Of a DNA stretch of 59,558 bases, positions 8,377 to 17,404 are shown in pieces (within the stretch, counting starts at the first letter, position 1; each line of letters starts with the position of its first letter). Source of the stretch: an uncultured Selenomonadaceae bacterium (GTDB lineage: Bacteria; Bacillota; Negativicutes; Selenomonadales; Selenomonadaceae); contig CAJOGX010000010.1 in NCBI GenBank assembly GCA_905234175.1, forward strand, positions 1 through 59,558. The letters are read 5' to 3'. The position numbers and the translations under genes are program-made. The notes under the pieces were generated by a model that worked only from the letters and a program-made list of their open reading frames with translations, ran no database searches and was not told where the DNA came from.

Positions 8377-10938
8377 TTGAGCGAAAAAAATTTGACGCCG
8401 ATGATGGAGCAGTACCACGCGGCAAAAATACAAAACCCCGACGCGCTGTTATTTTTCCGGCTGGGCGACTTCTACGAAATGTTCAACGACGACGCCGAAA
8501 CCGCCGCCAGAGAACTCGGTTTGACCATGACGCACCGGCAGGAGGTTCCAATGTGCGGCGTCCCCGCTAAGGCTATCGAAACTTACCTCCAGAAACTCGT
8601 GAACAAGGGCTACCGCGTCGTTGTCGTAGACCAGGTTAGCGACCCGAAGGCGAAAGGTCTCACTGAGCGCGAAATTACCAAAATCGTCACGCCTGGCACG
8701 ATTCTAACCGACGACGCGCTCAGCGACGCCAGCAACAATTATATCGCGCTGATTCTCGAAGCCGACACTGAAATTGCGCTCGCCACCGCCGACGTTTCGA
8801 CCGGCGAAATTTTTTACTGCCTCTACGACGGCAAGGATCGCACGCAAAATCTTTTCGACGAACTCTACCGCCTCGCTCCGCGCGAAATTCTTACCGCTGA
8901 AAATCTGTCCTTCGCCGACAGTCTTAAAAATTTCGTTAAGCTGAAAATTGGCGCCGTCACTTTTACTAAGTTCGACGCCGACGAAAAATCTGAGTTCCTC
9001 GCGCAGCACTTCGACGAAGAAACCTTGCCCGTCTCTACCGCCGCCGCTGACGCCGTGGAATTTCTGCTGGCGTACCTCCACAAAACCATTCGCGCTGACC
9101 TTAGCCACATTTCAAAACTCACGCGCCTGGATTTGAGCAGCCATTTAATCCTTGACGCCAACGCGCTGAAAAATCTTGAAGTCGTCCGCAACCTGCGCGA
9201 AGGCTCCAAAAAAGATACGCTGTTCGCCGTGCTCGACTATACCAAAACGCCGCTCGGCAACCGCCTTCTCAAACGCTGGCTCGAAAATCCGCTGGTAGAC
9301 CCCGCCGCTATCAACCGCCGCCTCGACGCCGTGAACGAACTTTTTAAAAACTACACCACCCGAAAAATTCTGCGCGAAACGCTCAGGGAAATTTACGACC
9401 TTGAACGCCTCATGACCAAAATCGAAGTCGGCAGCGCCAACGCCAGAGATTTAACCGCGCTCAAATTTTCCCTGCGCGTCCTTCCGAAAATCCGCGCGAC
9501 GCTCGAAAAAGTTTCAACTGATATTCTGCTTGCCTGCCGCGACGGGCTCAAAGATTATTCCGCGCTGGTTGAGCAAATCGATAAGGCAATCGTTGAAGAC
9601 GCGTCAACTTCCGTTCGCGACGGCGGGATTATCAACAGCGGCTACAGCGCCGAGCTGGACGAGTACCGCCGCTACGCGCAGGACAGCCGTGGTTTTCTGC
9701 AGGAATTTGAGGAGCGCGAAAAGGCGGAGACCGGCATTCGCTCGCTCAAGGTCGGCTACAACAGAATTTTCGGCTACTACGTCGAAGTCCGGCACAGCGG
9801 CACCGATAAAATTCCCGATAAGTACACGCGCAAGCAAACTTTGGCAAACGCCGAACGCTACGTTACGCCCGAACTCAAGGAATACGAAACGAAAATTCTC
9901 GGCTCGCAGGAAAAAATTGTCGTGCTCGAATATAATCTTTTCTGCCAGATTCGCGACGCCGTTAAAGCGCAACTTCCGCAGATTCAGGATACCGCCAAAA
10001 GAATCGCGCTGCTGGATACCGTGGCAAGCCTGGCTGAAGCCGCCTCGCAAAATAATTACGTCCGCCCAGGTCTGAACCTTGAAGGCAAAATAGAAATTCG
10101 CGACGGTCGTCATCCGCTCGTTGAAAGAATTTTGACAAACAGCCTTTTCGTGCCCAACGACACCAATTTAAATCACGCCAGCTGCGAAACGATGATTATC
10201 ACCGGTCCGAATATGGCGGGCAAATCGACTTACATGCGGCAGGTCGCGCTGATTGTTCTCATGGCGCAGGCCGGCAGTTTTATTCCGGCGTCCAGCGGAA
10301 ACATTTCGCCAGTCGACAGGATTTTCACGCGCATTGGCGCAGGCGACGACATTATCAGCGGGCAGTCAACTTTCATGGTCGAGATGAACGAAGTCGCGCA
10401 GATTTTGAAATACGCAACGAAGCGCAGTCTGATTATCCTTGACGAAATTGGGCGCGGCACTTCCACTTTCGACGGAATGAGCATTGCGCGCGCCGTGCTG
10501 GAGTACATTGATAAAAAAATCCGCGCCAAAACTCTTTTCGCGACGCACTACCACGAGCTGACTAACCTCGATGAAACTTCCGAGCGCATTGAAAATTTCA
10601 GCGTGGCGGTTAAGGAGCGCGGCAGTGAAATTATTTTTCTGCGCAGGATTCAGCGCGGCGGAGCTGATAAATCTTACGGCATACAGGTTGCAAAGCTTGC
10701 GGGCTTACCGAGCTCCGTCATGAAACGCGCCACGGAAATTCTGGCAGACCTTGAAAGCGCCGCGCCGGTACGCGAAGTTCCAACTAAAAAAACGCCGCCG
10801 CCTCAGCAAAGCCTGTTCGTTTCGCAGGGCTTAGGAGATTTGCTGAGACTCGACGTAACGACGCTCACGCCAATCGAAGCGCTGAACAAACTCTACGAGT
10901 TGCAGGCGCTGGCGCGGCAGGAGGCGGGTTCGCAGTGA
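8377..10938 (+). CDS. mutS: DNA mismatch repair protein MutS
   Basis: The mismatch-recognition ATPase, 853 residues and full length. The mismatch-reading Phe-X-Glu motif is in GDFYEMF (residues 32-34). The connector, lever and clamp domains follow. Walker A is GPNMAGKST at about 610, Walker B is LIILDEIGRGTSTFDG at about 685, and near the C-terminus QQSLF (about 810) fits the beta-clamp binding motif. The start is TTG at 8377. mutL, which often follows, is not here; instead a MntA/HepT toxin-antitoxin pair begins with a GTGA overlap at the mutS stop. Confidence 0.98.
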   Translation: MSEKNLTPMMEQYHAAKIQNPDALLFFRLGDFYEMFNDDAETAARELGLTMTHRQEVPMCGVPAKAIETYLQKLVNKGYRVVVVDQVSDPKAKGLTEREITKIVTPGTILTDDALSDASNNYIALILEADTEIALATADVSTGEIFYCLYDGKDRTQNLFDELYRLAPREILTAENLSFADSLKNFVKLKIGAVTFTKFDADEKSEFLAQHFDEETLPVSTAAADAVEFLLAYLHKTIRADLSHISKLTRLDLSSHLILDANALKNLEVVRNLREGSKKDTLFAVLDYTKTPLGNRLLKRWLENPLVDPAAINRRLDAVNELFKNYTTRKILRETLREIYDLERLMTKIEVGSANARDLTALKFSLRVLPKIRATLEKVSTDILLACRDGLKDYSALVEQIDKAIVEDASTSVRDGGIINSGYSAELDEYRRYAQDSRGFLQEFEEREKAETGIRSLKVGYNRIFGYYVEVRHSGTDKIPDKYTRKQTLANAERYVTPELKEYETKILGSQEKIVVLEYNLFCQIRDAVKAQLPQIQDTAKRIALLDTVASLAEAASQNNYVRPGLNLEGKIEIRDGRHPLVERILTNSLFVPNDTNLNHASCETMIITGPNMAGKSTYMRQVALIVLMAQAGSFIPASSGNISPVDRIFTRIGAGDDIISGQSTFMVEMNEVAQILKYATKRSLIILDEIGRGTSTFDGMSIARAVLEYIDKKIRAKTLFATHYHELTNLDETSERIENFSVAVKERGSEIIFLRRIQRGGADKSYGIQVAKLAGLPSSVMKRATEILADLESAAPVREVPTKKTPPPQQSLFVSQGLGDLLRLDVTTLTPIEALNKLYELQALARQEAGSQ

Positions 10939-11219
10939 ATCTTGAAAAATCTGTCGCCGACGAAATTATTTCCCTCGCGAAAAAGCATGGCGTTAAAAAA
11001 GTTGTCCTGTACGGCTCCCGTGCAAAGGGCACCAGTTCCGAGCGCAGCGATATTGATTTGGCGATTTCCGGCGGGAATTTTCTGGACTTCGCTTACGACG
11101 TTGACGAGGAAATTCCGACGCTTTTAAAATTCGACGTGGTTAATCTCGATAAAAATCTTTCGCCGGAATTTCGCGCGGAAATTGAAAAGGCTGGAGTTGT
11201 GCTCTATGAAAAAATTTGA
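10935..11219 (+). CDS. mntA: MntA-type minimal nucleotidyltransferase (antitoxin)
   Basis: A 94-residue minimal nucleotidyltransferase. It has the exact GSX10DXD active-site motif: Gly27-Ser28 in YGSRAKG and Asp39/Asp41 in SDIDLAI. In type VII toxin-antitoxin pairs this enzyme silences the HEPN toxin by adding AMP to a tyrosine. The GTG start overlaps the mutS stop (GTGA, 10935-10938), with GGAGGCGGG upstream inside mutS, so it should be translated with mutS. It overlaps the HepT gene by 14 bases. Function is inferred from motif and pairing; the gene symbol follows the two-component family. Confidence 0.88.
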   Translation: MNLEKSVADEIISLAKKHGVKKVVLYGSRAKGTSSERSDIDLAISGGNFLDFAYDVDEEIPTLLKFDVVNLDKNLSPEFRAEIEKAGVVLYEKI

Positions 11220-11607
11220 CGCGTTCGATAAATGCCTGACAGTTTTGTTAAGGGCGGAAAAGGAAAACTCCAAATCTGATGAATTTTATCGCGCGGGCGT
11301 GATTGGACAATTCAATTTGACGTTTGAGCTGGCGTGGAAGGCCGTCAGGGAAGTTCTGGAACTCCACGGCGTCAGCAATTTCAAGACCGGTTCGCCGCGC
11401 GAAGTTCTCAAGACTGCGTACCAGTTCAATTTCCTCGGCGATGAAAAAGTTTGGCTGGATATGCTCAAGAGCCGGAATACAATTTCTCACGTCTACGACG
11501 AAGCCGCCGCGCTTGAGCTTGCCAATGCGATTTTTGACAGCTACATGGCGGCGCTGGTGAATCTGCGCGAACTCCTGCGCGAAAGAATTGCTGACACTGA
11601 AATTTAA
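11206..11607 (+). CDS. hepT: HepT-like HEPN toxin
   Basis: A 133-residue all-helical HEPN protein of the HI0074 type, formerly called the nucleotidyltransferase substrate-binding protein. The HEPN RNase motif RX4HXY is present as Arg90, His95 and Tyr97 (SRNTISHVYD); the tyrosine is the residue AMPylated by MntA in studied pairs. Without the antitoxin it would act as an RNA-cleaving toxin. ATG at 11206 has GGAG ten bases upstream, inside mntA. It ends one base before the convergent nucleoside transporter gene, leaving no room for a terminator. Confidence 0.88.
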   Translation: MKKFDAFDKCLTVLLRAEKENSKSDEFYRAGVIGQFNLTFELAWKAVREVLELHGVSNFKTGSPREVLKTAYQFNFLGDEKVWLDMLKSRNTISHVYDEAAALELANAIFDSYMAALVNLRELLRERIADTEI

Positions 11608-12807
11608 TTACCAGACGAAAAGTCCGGCGATACCGGCGCTGAGCAGTGAAACTAATATCCCCGAAGCGATCATGTACCTGACATTCAGCGAAATCAGTTC
11701 ATTTTTTTCCGCGTCGACAATTCCGTTAAACGTGCCGATTATAATTCCTACCGTGCCGAGATTCGCAAAACTCGTGACGAAAACCGTGAGCACGCATTGC
11801 ATGTGCCGGCTGAACCCCGCCATTAGCGGCTGAGCCTGCAGCATGACTACAAATTCATTCGTGATTAATTTCGTCCCCATGAACTGCGCCAGCTGAAACA
11901 CTTCGCCGGACTCCACGCCCAGCAGCCACGCGAACGGGAACATTATCAGCCCCAGTCCCGCTTCAAGGCTGAGTGCGGGATTTATTGCGGCGAGCCCAGT
12001 GTCTATCAGCCGCGCCAGCGACACGAACGCTATGACCATGCAGGTAACGATAAATACCAGCCTGCCCGCGCCCAGAATTGAGCCGCCAAGGAAACTGAAA
12101 AACGGCGGCTTTTTTTCTGCGCCCGAATTTTCCAGTACCGCGTTATCTTCCTCCGGCGTAACTTCCACGGGGTACAAAATGTGCGAAACCATAAGCGCGT
12201 TGACGACGTTCAGCGGTATCGCCGTAAGCACGAACTCCGCCGGCATCATCTGCATATAACTGCTGATTATCGCCGCCGACACGCAGCTGGTTGACATCAT
12301 CGCGATTGTGACGCAGCGCTCTTTCGACAGCTTTTTGATTTGCGGAGCAGAAACCGCCTGCACGTCGGGATTTCCCAGCACGACCATTTCTACCGCGAAA
12401 AACGATTCAAATTTCGGCGAACGCGTTATGAAACTCAGCGCATGCCCCGCCCATTTTATTATCAGCGGCATTATCCCGAAATAGTTCAAAATGTCGACCA
12501 GCGGCACGACCATAAGCAGCGGCAGCAGCGCGGAGGTGACGAAATTCATCTGCGGCACGTTTACCCAGTCCGCCAGCGCGAACGCCACGCCTTCATACGC
12601 CACGCTGATAACAGCCGCGAACGCCGCCGCCACAGCTATGATTATTTCTCTGCCGACTGGGAACGAAATCAGAAACCAGCCGATAAAAATATTCAGCACG
12701 AAAAGCGCGCCGACCATTCGCCAGTTAATTTTATGCCGGTTACTGGACAGCAAAAAAGCCAGCGCTAAAAATACCGCAAGCCCCGCCGCATTTACAGCAA
12801 AAAACAT
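11608..12807 (-). CDS. CNT/NupC-type nucleoside transporter
   Basis: A 399-residue inner-membrane protein with about eight to ten helices, matching the concentrative nucleoside transporter family (NupC length about 400). The conserved ESFFAVEMVVLGNPDVQAV region (first substrate half, NPDVQ) and the later GVESGEVFQLAQFMGTKLITNEF region (second half) are the sodium- or proton-coupled nucleoside-binding signatures. It would import nucleosides, fitting a salvage route next to a ribokinase-like gene. The ATG at 12807 follows GAGGCTGAG. It is divergent from the aminopeptidase gene and converges tightly on hepT. Confidence 0.88.
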   Translation of the reverse strand: MFFAVNAAGLAVFLALAFLLSSNRHKINWRMVGALFVLNIFIGWFLISFPVGREIIIAVAAAFAAVISVAYEGVAFALADWVNVPQMNFVTSALLPLLMVVPLVDILNYFGIMPLIIKWAGHALSFITRSPKFESFFAVEMVVLGNPDVQAVSAPQIKKLSKERCVTIAMMSTSCVSAAIISSYMQMMPAEFVLTAIPLNVVNALMVSHILYPVEVTPEEDNAVLENSGAEKKPPFFSFLGGSILGAGRLVFIVTCMVIAFVSLARLIDTGLAAINPALSLEAGLGLIMFPFAWLLGVESGEVFQLAQFMGTKLITNEFVVMLQAQPLMAGFSRHMQCVLTVFVTSFANLGTVGIIIGTFNGIVDAEKNELISLNVRYMIASGILVSLLSAGIAGLFVW

Positions 12808-12857
12808 CTCAGCCTCAAAACCTTTCTACGCCGTCAGTCAAAACTTCTCCCACAAAT

Positions 12858-12887
12858 TTGACAGTCATAATAATTTTGGCGTATTAT
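12858..12887 (+). promoter_or_regulatory. Predicted promoter for the M18 aminopeptidase gene
   Basis: Perfect -35 TTGACA (12858-12863), an 18-base spacer and -10 TATTAT (12882-12887). It lies 33 bases upstream of the aminopeptidase ATG and is one of the best sigma-70 matches in the window. It probably serves the run aminopeptidase-murD-secreted protein-murG. Confidence 0.75.
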
Positions 12888-12919
12888 ATCACGCGCAAAA
12901 CACGAAAGGAAGTTTTATA

Positions 12920-14320
12920 ATGTCTGACAAAGATAAAAAGCCGTCGGTTTGGGGCGGTTACACCGACGCCGATAAAAAAAATCTGGAGGAACTCAACGCG
13001 GGCTACATCGATTTTCTGAGCCGCTGCAAGACCGAACGCGAGAGCGTTGACTTCGCAGTTTCCTGCGCCGAAAAATGCGGCTATAAAGACCTGCGCGAAG
13101 TTATCAGCAACCGCCAGCGCCTTAAGGCAGGCGACAAAGTTTACTATACCTTCATGAAAAAATCCGTCGTGCTGTTTCAAATTGGTACGGAGCCGATTGA
13201 ACGCGGACTGAAAATTCTCGGCGCGCATATCGATACCTGCCGCCTTGACGTGAAACAGAATCCGCTTTACGAAGACGGCGGGCTGGCGTACCTCGACACG
13301 CACTACTACGGCGGGATTAAAAAATATCAGTGGGTTACCCTGCCGCTGGCCATGCACGGCGTCGTTGTCAAGAAAGACGGCATGGTTTTAAATATAAACA
13401 TCGGTGAAAATCCTGGCGACCCTGTTTTCTGCGTGACGGATTTGCTGATTCACCTCGCTCAGGAACAGATGAAAAAGGACGCCACCAAAGTCGTCGAGGG
13501 CGAAAATCTTGACATTCTCGTTGGAAATTATCCGCTCAAAGACGAAAAGGAAAAGGAGTCCGTTAAAGCCGGCGTGCTGAAAATTCTCAGGGACAGCTAC
13601 AATATCGAGCCGGAAGATTTTATGTCGGCTGAACTCGCGCTGGTGCCCGCCGGTAAAGCCCGCGAACTCGGTTTCGATCGCAGTATGATTCTCGCTTATG
13701 GTCACGACGACAGAGTTTGCTCTTACACGTCGCTTATCGCCATGCTGGAAATTGCGAATGAGACGCTCGATAAAACTGCCTGCTGCCTTCTGGTTGACAA
13801 GGAAGAAATTGGCAGTTTCGGCGCTACGGGTATGCGCTCCAAATTTTTTGAGAACGCGCTGGCTGAACTTATGAGCGTTTGCGGGCAGTACACCGAACTC
13901 GGACTGCGCCGCGCTCTTCAAAATTCTTTCATGCTCAGCTCCGACGTTTCCAGCGCCTACGACGCGCTCTACGCCAGCAGTTACGATAAGAAAAACGTCG
14001 CCTACCTCGGCAGGGGCATGGTGTTCAATAAATTCACGGGTTCGCGCGGGAAATCCGGCGCCAGCGAGGCGAACGCTGAATTTGTCGGCAGGCTCCGCGC
14101 TATACTCGACAAGCATAGTGTTCACTACCAGTTCAGCGAGCTCGGCAAGGTCGACTTGGGCGGCGGCGGCACTATCGCCCACATTATGGCGGTTTACGGA
14201 ATGGAAGTCATTGACAGCGGCGTCCCCGTTTTGAGTATGCACGCGCCGTGGGAAGCCGTCAGCAAAGTCGACGTTTACGAGACCAAAAAGGGCTACGTCG
14301 CCTTCCTCAAGGAGATTTAA
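12920..14320 (+). CDS. M18 family aminopeptidase
   Basis: A 466-residue cytoplasmic zinc aminopeptidase of family M18. Metal and catalytic landmarks are visible: GAHIDTCRLDVK (first metal His and Asp), DKEEIGSFGATGM (catalytic Glu-Glu pair), LSSDVSSAYDA, and a late His in SMHAPWE. It releases N-terminal residues from peptides. The ATG at 12920 follows AAAGGA. The long upstream open frame covers the divergent transporter gene and is not coding. The stop codon abuts the murD ATG, and the murD ribosome site AAGGAGAT is inside its last codons, so the two are coupled. Confidence 0.93.
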   Translation: MSDKDKKPSVWGGYTDADKKNLEELNAGYIDFLSRCKTERESVDFAVSCAEKCGYKDLREVISNRQRLKAGDKVYYTFMKKSVVLFQIGTEPIERGLKILGAHIDTCRLDVKQNPLYEDGGLAYLDTHYYGGIKKYQWVTLPLAMHGVVVKKDGMVLNINIGENPGDPVFCVTDLLIHLAQEQMKKDATKVVEGENLDILVGNYPLKDEKEKESVKAGVLKILRDSYNIEPEDFMSAELALVPAGKARELGFDRSMILAYGHDDRVCSYTSLIAMLEIANETLDKTACCLLVDKEEIGSFGATGMRSKFFENALAELMSVCGQYTELGLRRALQNSFMLSSDVSSAYDALYASSYDKKNVAYLGRGMVFNKFTGSRGKSGASEANAEFVGRLRAILDKHSVHYQFSELGKVDLGGGGTIAHIMAVYGMEVIDSGVPVLSMHAPWEAVSKVDVYETKKGYVAFLKEI

Positions 14321-15682
14321 ATGGACTTCGCAGGCAAAAAAATTCTCGTGGTCGGCGCCGGTATCAGCGGGTTCGCCGCCGCTAAAATCGCTAAAAATTT
14401 CGGCGCGGACGTGACTTTGAGCGACGCTAAGCTCGAAAAAGATTTGAAGTTCGACTTCCAGCCCCTGCGCGAAATTGGAATTAATCTGACTTTCGGCGCG
14501 CAGACGGAAAATTTGCTGGACGGCGTGAATATGGTTATCGTTGCGCCCGCCGTTCCAATTCGCATTCCGCTCCTTCAGGCGGCGCTCAAAAAAAATATTC
14601 CCGTTATCAGCGAAGTTGAGCTTGCCTACGATTTGGCGCGCTCGCCAATCTGCGCGGTCACCGGCACCAACGGAAAAACTACGACGGTTACGCTACTCGG
14701 TTTACTTCTGGAAACGGCTTACGAAAAAGTTGGCGTTGGCGGAAATATCGGCGTGGCGCTGAGCGAAGTCGCCCTGGAAGTTGGTGCGGGCGGCTGTATC
14801 GCGGCGGAAATTTCCAGCTACCAGATGGAGGCGACGCACAATTTCAAGCCGCACGTTTCGGCGATTCTGAACGTCACGCCCGACCACTTGAAACGTCATG
14901 GAACTATGGACGCTTATCAGGCGGCGAAGGAAAAAATTTTCGCGCAGGAAACCGCTGACGACTTTTTAGTTCTGAACTACGACGACGAACGCACCCGCGA
15001 AATTAAGCTGCGCGCTAAGTGCAAAGTTTTCTATTTCAGCCGCAAAAAAATTCTCAGCGAAGGCGCGTACCTCGACGGCAAAGTTTTGAAAATCAGCTGC
15101 GGCGGAAAAGTTCACGAACTCTGCACGGTTGACGAGCTGGGGATTAAGGGCGGGCACAACGTCGAAAATGCGCTGGCGGCGTCGATGATGGCGTTTCTGG
15201 CTGGCGCGGACGCTCAAAAAATTTCCGGCGTGCTCAAAACTTTTACCGGCGTCGAACACCGAATTGAATTTGTGCGCGAAATTGACGGCGTGAAATATTT
15301 CAACGACTCCAAGGCGACCAACACCGATTCGGCGATTAAGGCGCTGGAAACTTTCGACGGGCACATAATTTTGATTGCGGGCGGCGACGACAAGCTCACC
15401 GACCTTACGGATTTTCTTCAGCTTGTCAAAGAGCGCGTGGACTGGCTGATTTTGGTTGGCGACGCGGCGGCAAGGTTTAAGGCTGACGCTGTCAAAAATA
15501 ATTTCCCCGCTGATAAAATTCTGGACGCCGGTTACTCAATGGAAAAGGCCGTTGAGCTTGCGAAAAGCGTTGCTCAGCCGCCGGAAATTGTTCTGCTCAG
15601 CCCCGCCTGCGCCAGTTTCGATATGTACGACAACTTCGAGGAGCGCGGCAAAAATTTCAAGGAGATTGTTAATAAAATTTGA
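14321..15682 (+). CDS. murD: UDP-N-acetylmuramoylalanine-D-glutamate ligase MurD
   Basis: Adds D-glutamate to UDP-MurNAc-L-alanine in the cytoplasmic stage of peptidoglycan synthesis. The 453-residue protein has an N-terminal Rossmann-like UDP-binding domain (VVGAGISGFAAAKI), the ATP-binding loop GTNGKTTT, and the Mur ligase motifs ILNVTPDHLKRH and EHRIEF...DSKATN. Length is normal. It starts directly after the aminopeptidase stop. In most genomes ftsW follows murD, then murG; here a small secreted protein gene sits between murD and murG. Confidence 0.97.
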   Translation: MDFAGKKILVVGAGISGFAAAKIAKNFGADVTLSDAKLEKDLKFDFQPLREIGINLTFGAQTENLLDGVNMVIVAPAVPIRIPLLQAALKKNIPVISEVELAYDLARSPICAVTGTNGKTTTVTLLGLLLETAYEKVGVGGNIGVALSEVALEVGAGGCIAAEISSYQMEATHNFKPHVSAILNVTPDHLKRHGTMDAYQAAKEKIFAQETADDFLVLNYDDERTREIKLRAKCKVFYFSRKKILSEGAYLDGKVLKISCGGKVHELCTVDELGIKGGHNVENALAASMMAFLAGADAQKISGVLKTFTGVEHRIEFVREIDGVKYFNDSKATNTDSAIKALETFDGHIILIAGGDDKLTDLTDFLQLVKERVDWLILVGDAAARFKADAVKNNFPADKILDAGYSMEKAVELAKSVAQPPEIVLLSPACASFDMYDNFEERGKNFKEIVNKI

Positions 15683-15697
15683 ACGGAGGCTGTCCCA

Positions 15698-16222
15698 ATG
15701 AGAAAAATTCTGGCTACTCTTGCGGTTCTCTTTGCCCTGAGCGCGACCTGCTTCGCGGCAACTCCAACAGACGTCTGCGATTTCGACGCCAAAACTTTCT
15801 GCCGCAACTACAATCACCTGATAAATTTTATGGGGATGACCCAGCGCGCGGCGATTGACGAGGGGAAGATTCTGGAGCGCTCGAATCAGAACGGCGACTT
15901 CGTGATTATGCCGCTCAAAAATTTCGGCGACGGCAGCGGCACGGTTATCGGGCTCGTGATTGACCAGCAGGGCTACATTTGGGAAGTCAATCTGCACAAC
16001 GAAAATCCGAAAACTGAGGACGAAATGGCCACGGCGATTGCGATTGCGCTTTTCACGATTGGGCTGGAAAAAGACGACTGCGACGCGCTCCTCGACGAAC
16101 TCAACCGCAGCGGCACGGCTGACATGTACTTCCCCAGTATCGGCAGGTATCTTGCGGTCGACGCCAGCACGTTGAGTAGCAACGGCGTTGGGCGGTTTGA
16201 AATTTCTGCGCACGCGGACTGA
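15698..16222 (+). CDS. Secreted protein of unknown function between murD and murG
   Basis: A 174-residue protein with a clear signal peptide (MRKILATLAVLFALSATCFA, cleavage near residue 20). The mature part has two cysteines near its start (VCDFDAKTFC) and mixed polar sequence with no motif I recognise. It has its own ribosome site (GGAGG, then ATG at 15698) and is separated from murD by 15 bases and from murG by 12, so it is cotranscribed with the cell-wall genes. It occupies the place where ftsW would often be found. It is likely periplasmic; a role at the cell wall is only suggested by location. Confidence 0.8.
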   Translation: MRKILATLAVLFALSATCFAATPTDVCDFDAKTFCRNYNHLINFMGMTQRAAIDEGKILERSNQNGDFVIMPLKNFGDGSGTVIGLVIDQQGYIWEVNLHNENPKTEDEMATAIAIALFTIGLEKDDCDALLDELNRSGTADMYFPSIGRYLAVDASTLSSNGVGRFEISAHAD

Positions 16223-16234
16223 GGATTTTAGCTG

Positions 16235-17344
16235 ATGAAAATTATTGTAAGCGGCGGCGGCACCGGCGGGCACATTTACCCCGCGCTGACGCTGATTGAC
16301 GCGCTGAAAAGTAAATCTGCCGGCGCGGAATTTCTGTACGTCGGCACTGAACTCGGGCTTGAGGCGGATATTGTTCCGAAGGCCGGAATAAATTTTACCG
16401 CGCTGAATCTTGAAGGCGGCTTCGAGCGGCATTTCACGCTGGAAAATTTCAGGCGCGCCGCCAATGCTATTCTGAGCGTCAAGCGCGCCGGTAAAATTCT
16501 CGAAAAATTTCAGCCGGACGTTGTGGTTGGCACGGGCGGCTACGTCTGCGGACCGATTCTCCTCGCCGCCAGCTTGAAAAAAATTCCCACGCTGATTCAG
16601 GAACAGAACGCCGTTGCCGGTATCACCAATAAAATTCTGTCGAAGTTCGTGACGAAAATCGCCGTGGGCTCGGAACTCGCGCTGAAAAATTTTCCAGCCG
16701 CCAAGACCGTTTACACCGGCAACCCGATTCGCGCGGAAGTTCTCAAGGCGAAACGCGAAGACGGGCTGGCTGAATTTGGCTTCACGGAAAATCTGCCGGT
16801 AGTTTTAATTTCCGGCGGCAGTCGCGGCGCCCGCGCGATTAATAACGCGATGATTGAGGTTTTGCTGGCGGCTGAAAAAAATCCCGTCGCGCAGTTTCTG
16901 CACGTCACCGGCAAGGGCGAATTTGATTCAGTCACGCAGCAGCTGAAGGACGCCGGTTTCAATTTCGACAACCCGAAAATAAAAGTCGTGCCGTACCTGT
17001 ATAACATGCCACAGGCGATGGCGATGGCGAATCTGGCGGTGTTTCGCGCGGGAGCAACGGGCTTGGCGGAACTGACGGCGCGCGGCGTGCCAGCGATTTT
17101 GATACCGTACCCGTTCGCGGCGGAAAATCATCAGGAGTTCAACGCACAGGCGCTGGTAAAAGTCGGAGCCGCGCGAATGATTCTCAACAAAGATTTGAAC
17201 GCGGAAATTTTGCGCGCGACGCTGGATGAACTTTTGGCAAAGCCCGACGAGCTGCAGAAAATGTCCGAGGCAAGTTTGACGCTGGGCAGACCGCAGGCGG
17301 CGGACGAAATTGCGGACTTGATTTTGGCGCTGGCGGCTGGCTGA
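16235..17344 (+). CDS. murG: UDP-GlcNAc:lipid I transferase MurG
   Basis: Transfers N-acetylglucosamine to lipid I to make lipid II on the inner face of the membrane. The 369-residue GT-B enzyme shows the N-terminal GGGTGGHIYPAL loop, the HLIQEQN-type segment (LIQEQNAVAG), the GGSRGA loop of the donor domain, and the C-terminal FRAGATGLAEL and PYPFAAENHQEFNA motifs. It is followed by an intrinsic terminator, which ends the aminopeptidase-murD-murG unit. Length is typical. Confidence 0.97.
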   Translation: MKIIVSGGGTGGHIYPALTLIDALKSKSAGAEFLYVGTELGLEADIVPKAGINFTALNLEGGFERHFTLENFRRAANAILSVKRAGKILEKFQPDVVVGTGGYVCGPILLAASLKKIPTLIQEQNAVAGITNKILSKFVTKIAVGSELALKNFPAAKTVYTGNPIRAEVLKAKREDGLAEFGFTENLPVVLISGGSRGARAINNAMIEVLLAAEKNPVAQFLHVTGKGEFDSVTQQLKDAGFNFDNPKIKVVPYLYNMPQAMAMANLAVFRAGATGLAELTARGVPAILIPYPFAAENHQEFNAQALVKVGAARMILNKDLNAEILRATLDELLAKPDELQKMSEASLTLGRPQAADEIADLILALAAG

Positions 17345-17352
17345 AATTTTTT

Positions 17353-17382
17353 GCCGGATAAAATTTGTCCGGCGATTTTTTT
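17353..17382 (+). terminator. Intrinsic terminator after murG
   Basis: GCCGGA (17353-17358) pairs with TCCGGC (17368-17373), extendable by AAA/TTT with a wobble, followed by GATTTTTTT. It separates the mur genes from dprA. Confidence 0.8.
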
Positions 17383-17404
17383 GTAAGTTGGAGGAGCGGT
17401 TTTC

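Noticed and set aside
12491-12919. N-terminal extension of the M18 aminopeptidase
   Set aside because: The extension overlaps the divergent nucleoside transporter and the promoter at 12858-12887; the ATG at 12920 has a ribosome site and gives the family N-terminus.
15698-16222. Reading the murD-murG spacer protein as a shortened FtsW
   Set aside because: It has one signal peptide and a soluble mature part; FtsW needs about ten membrane helices.
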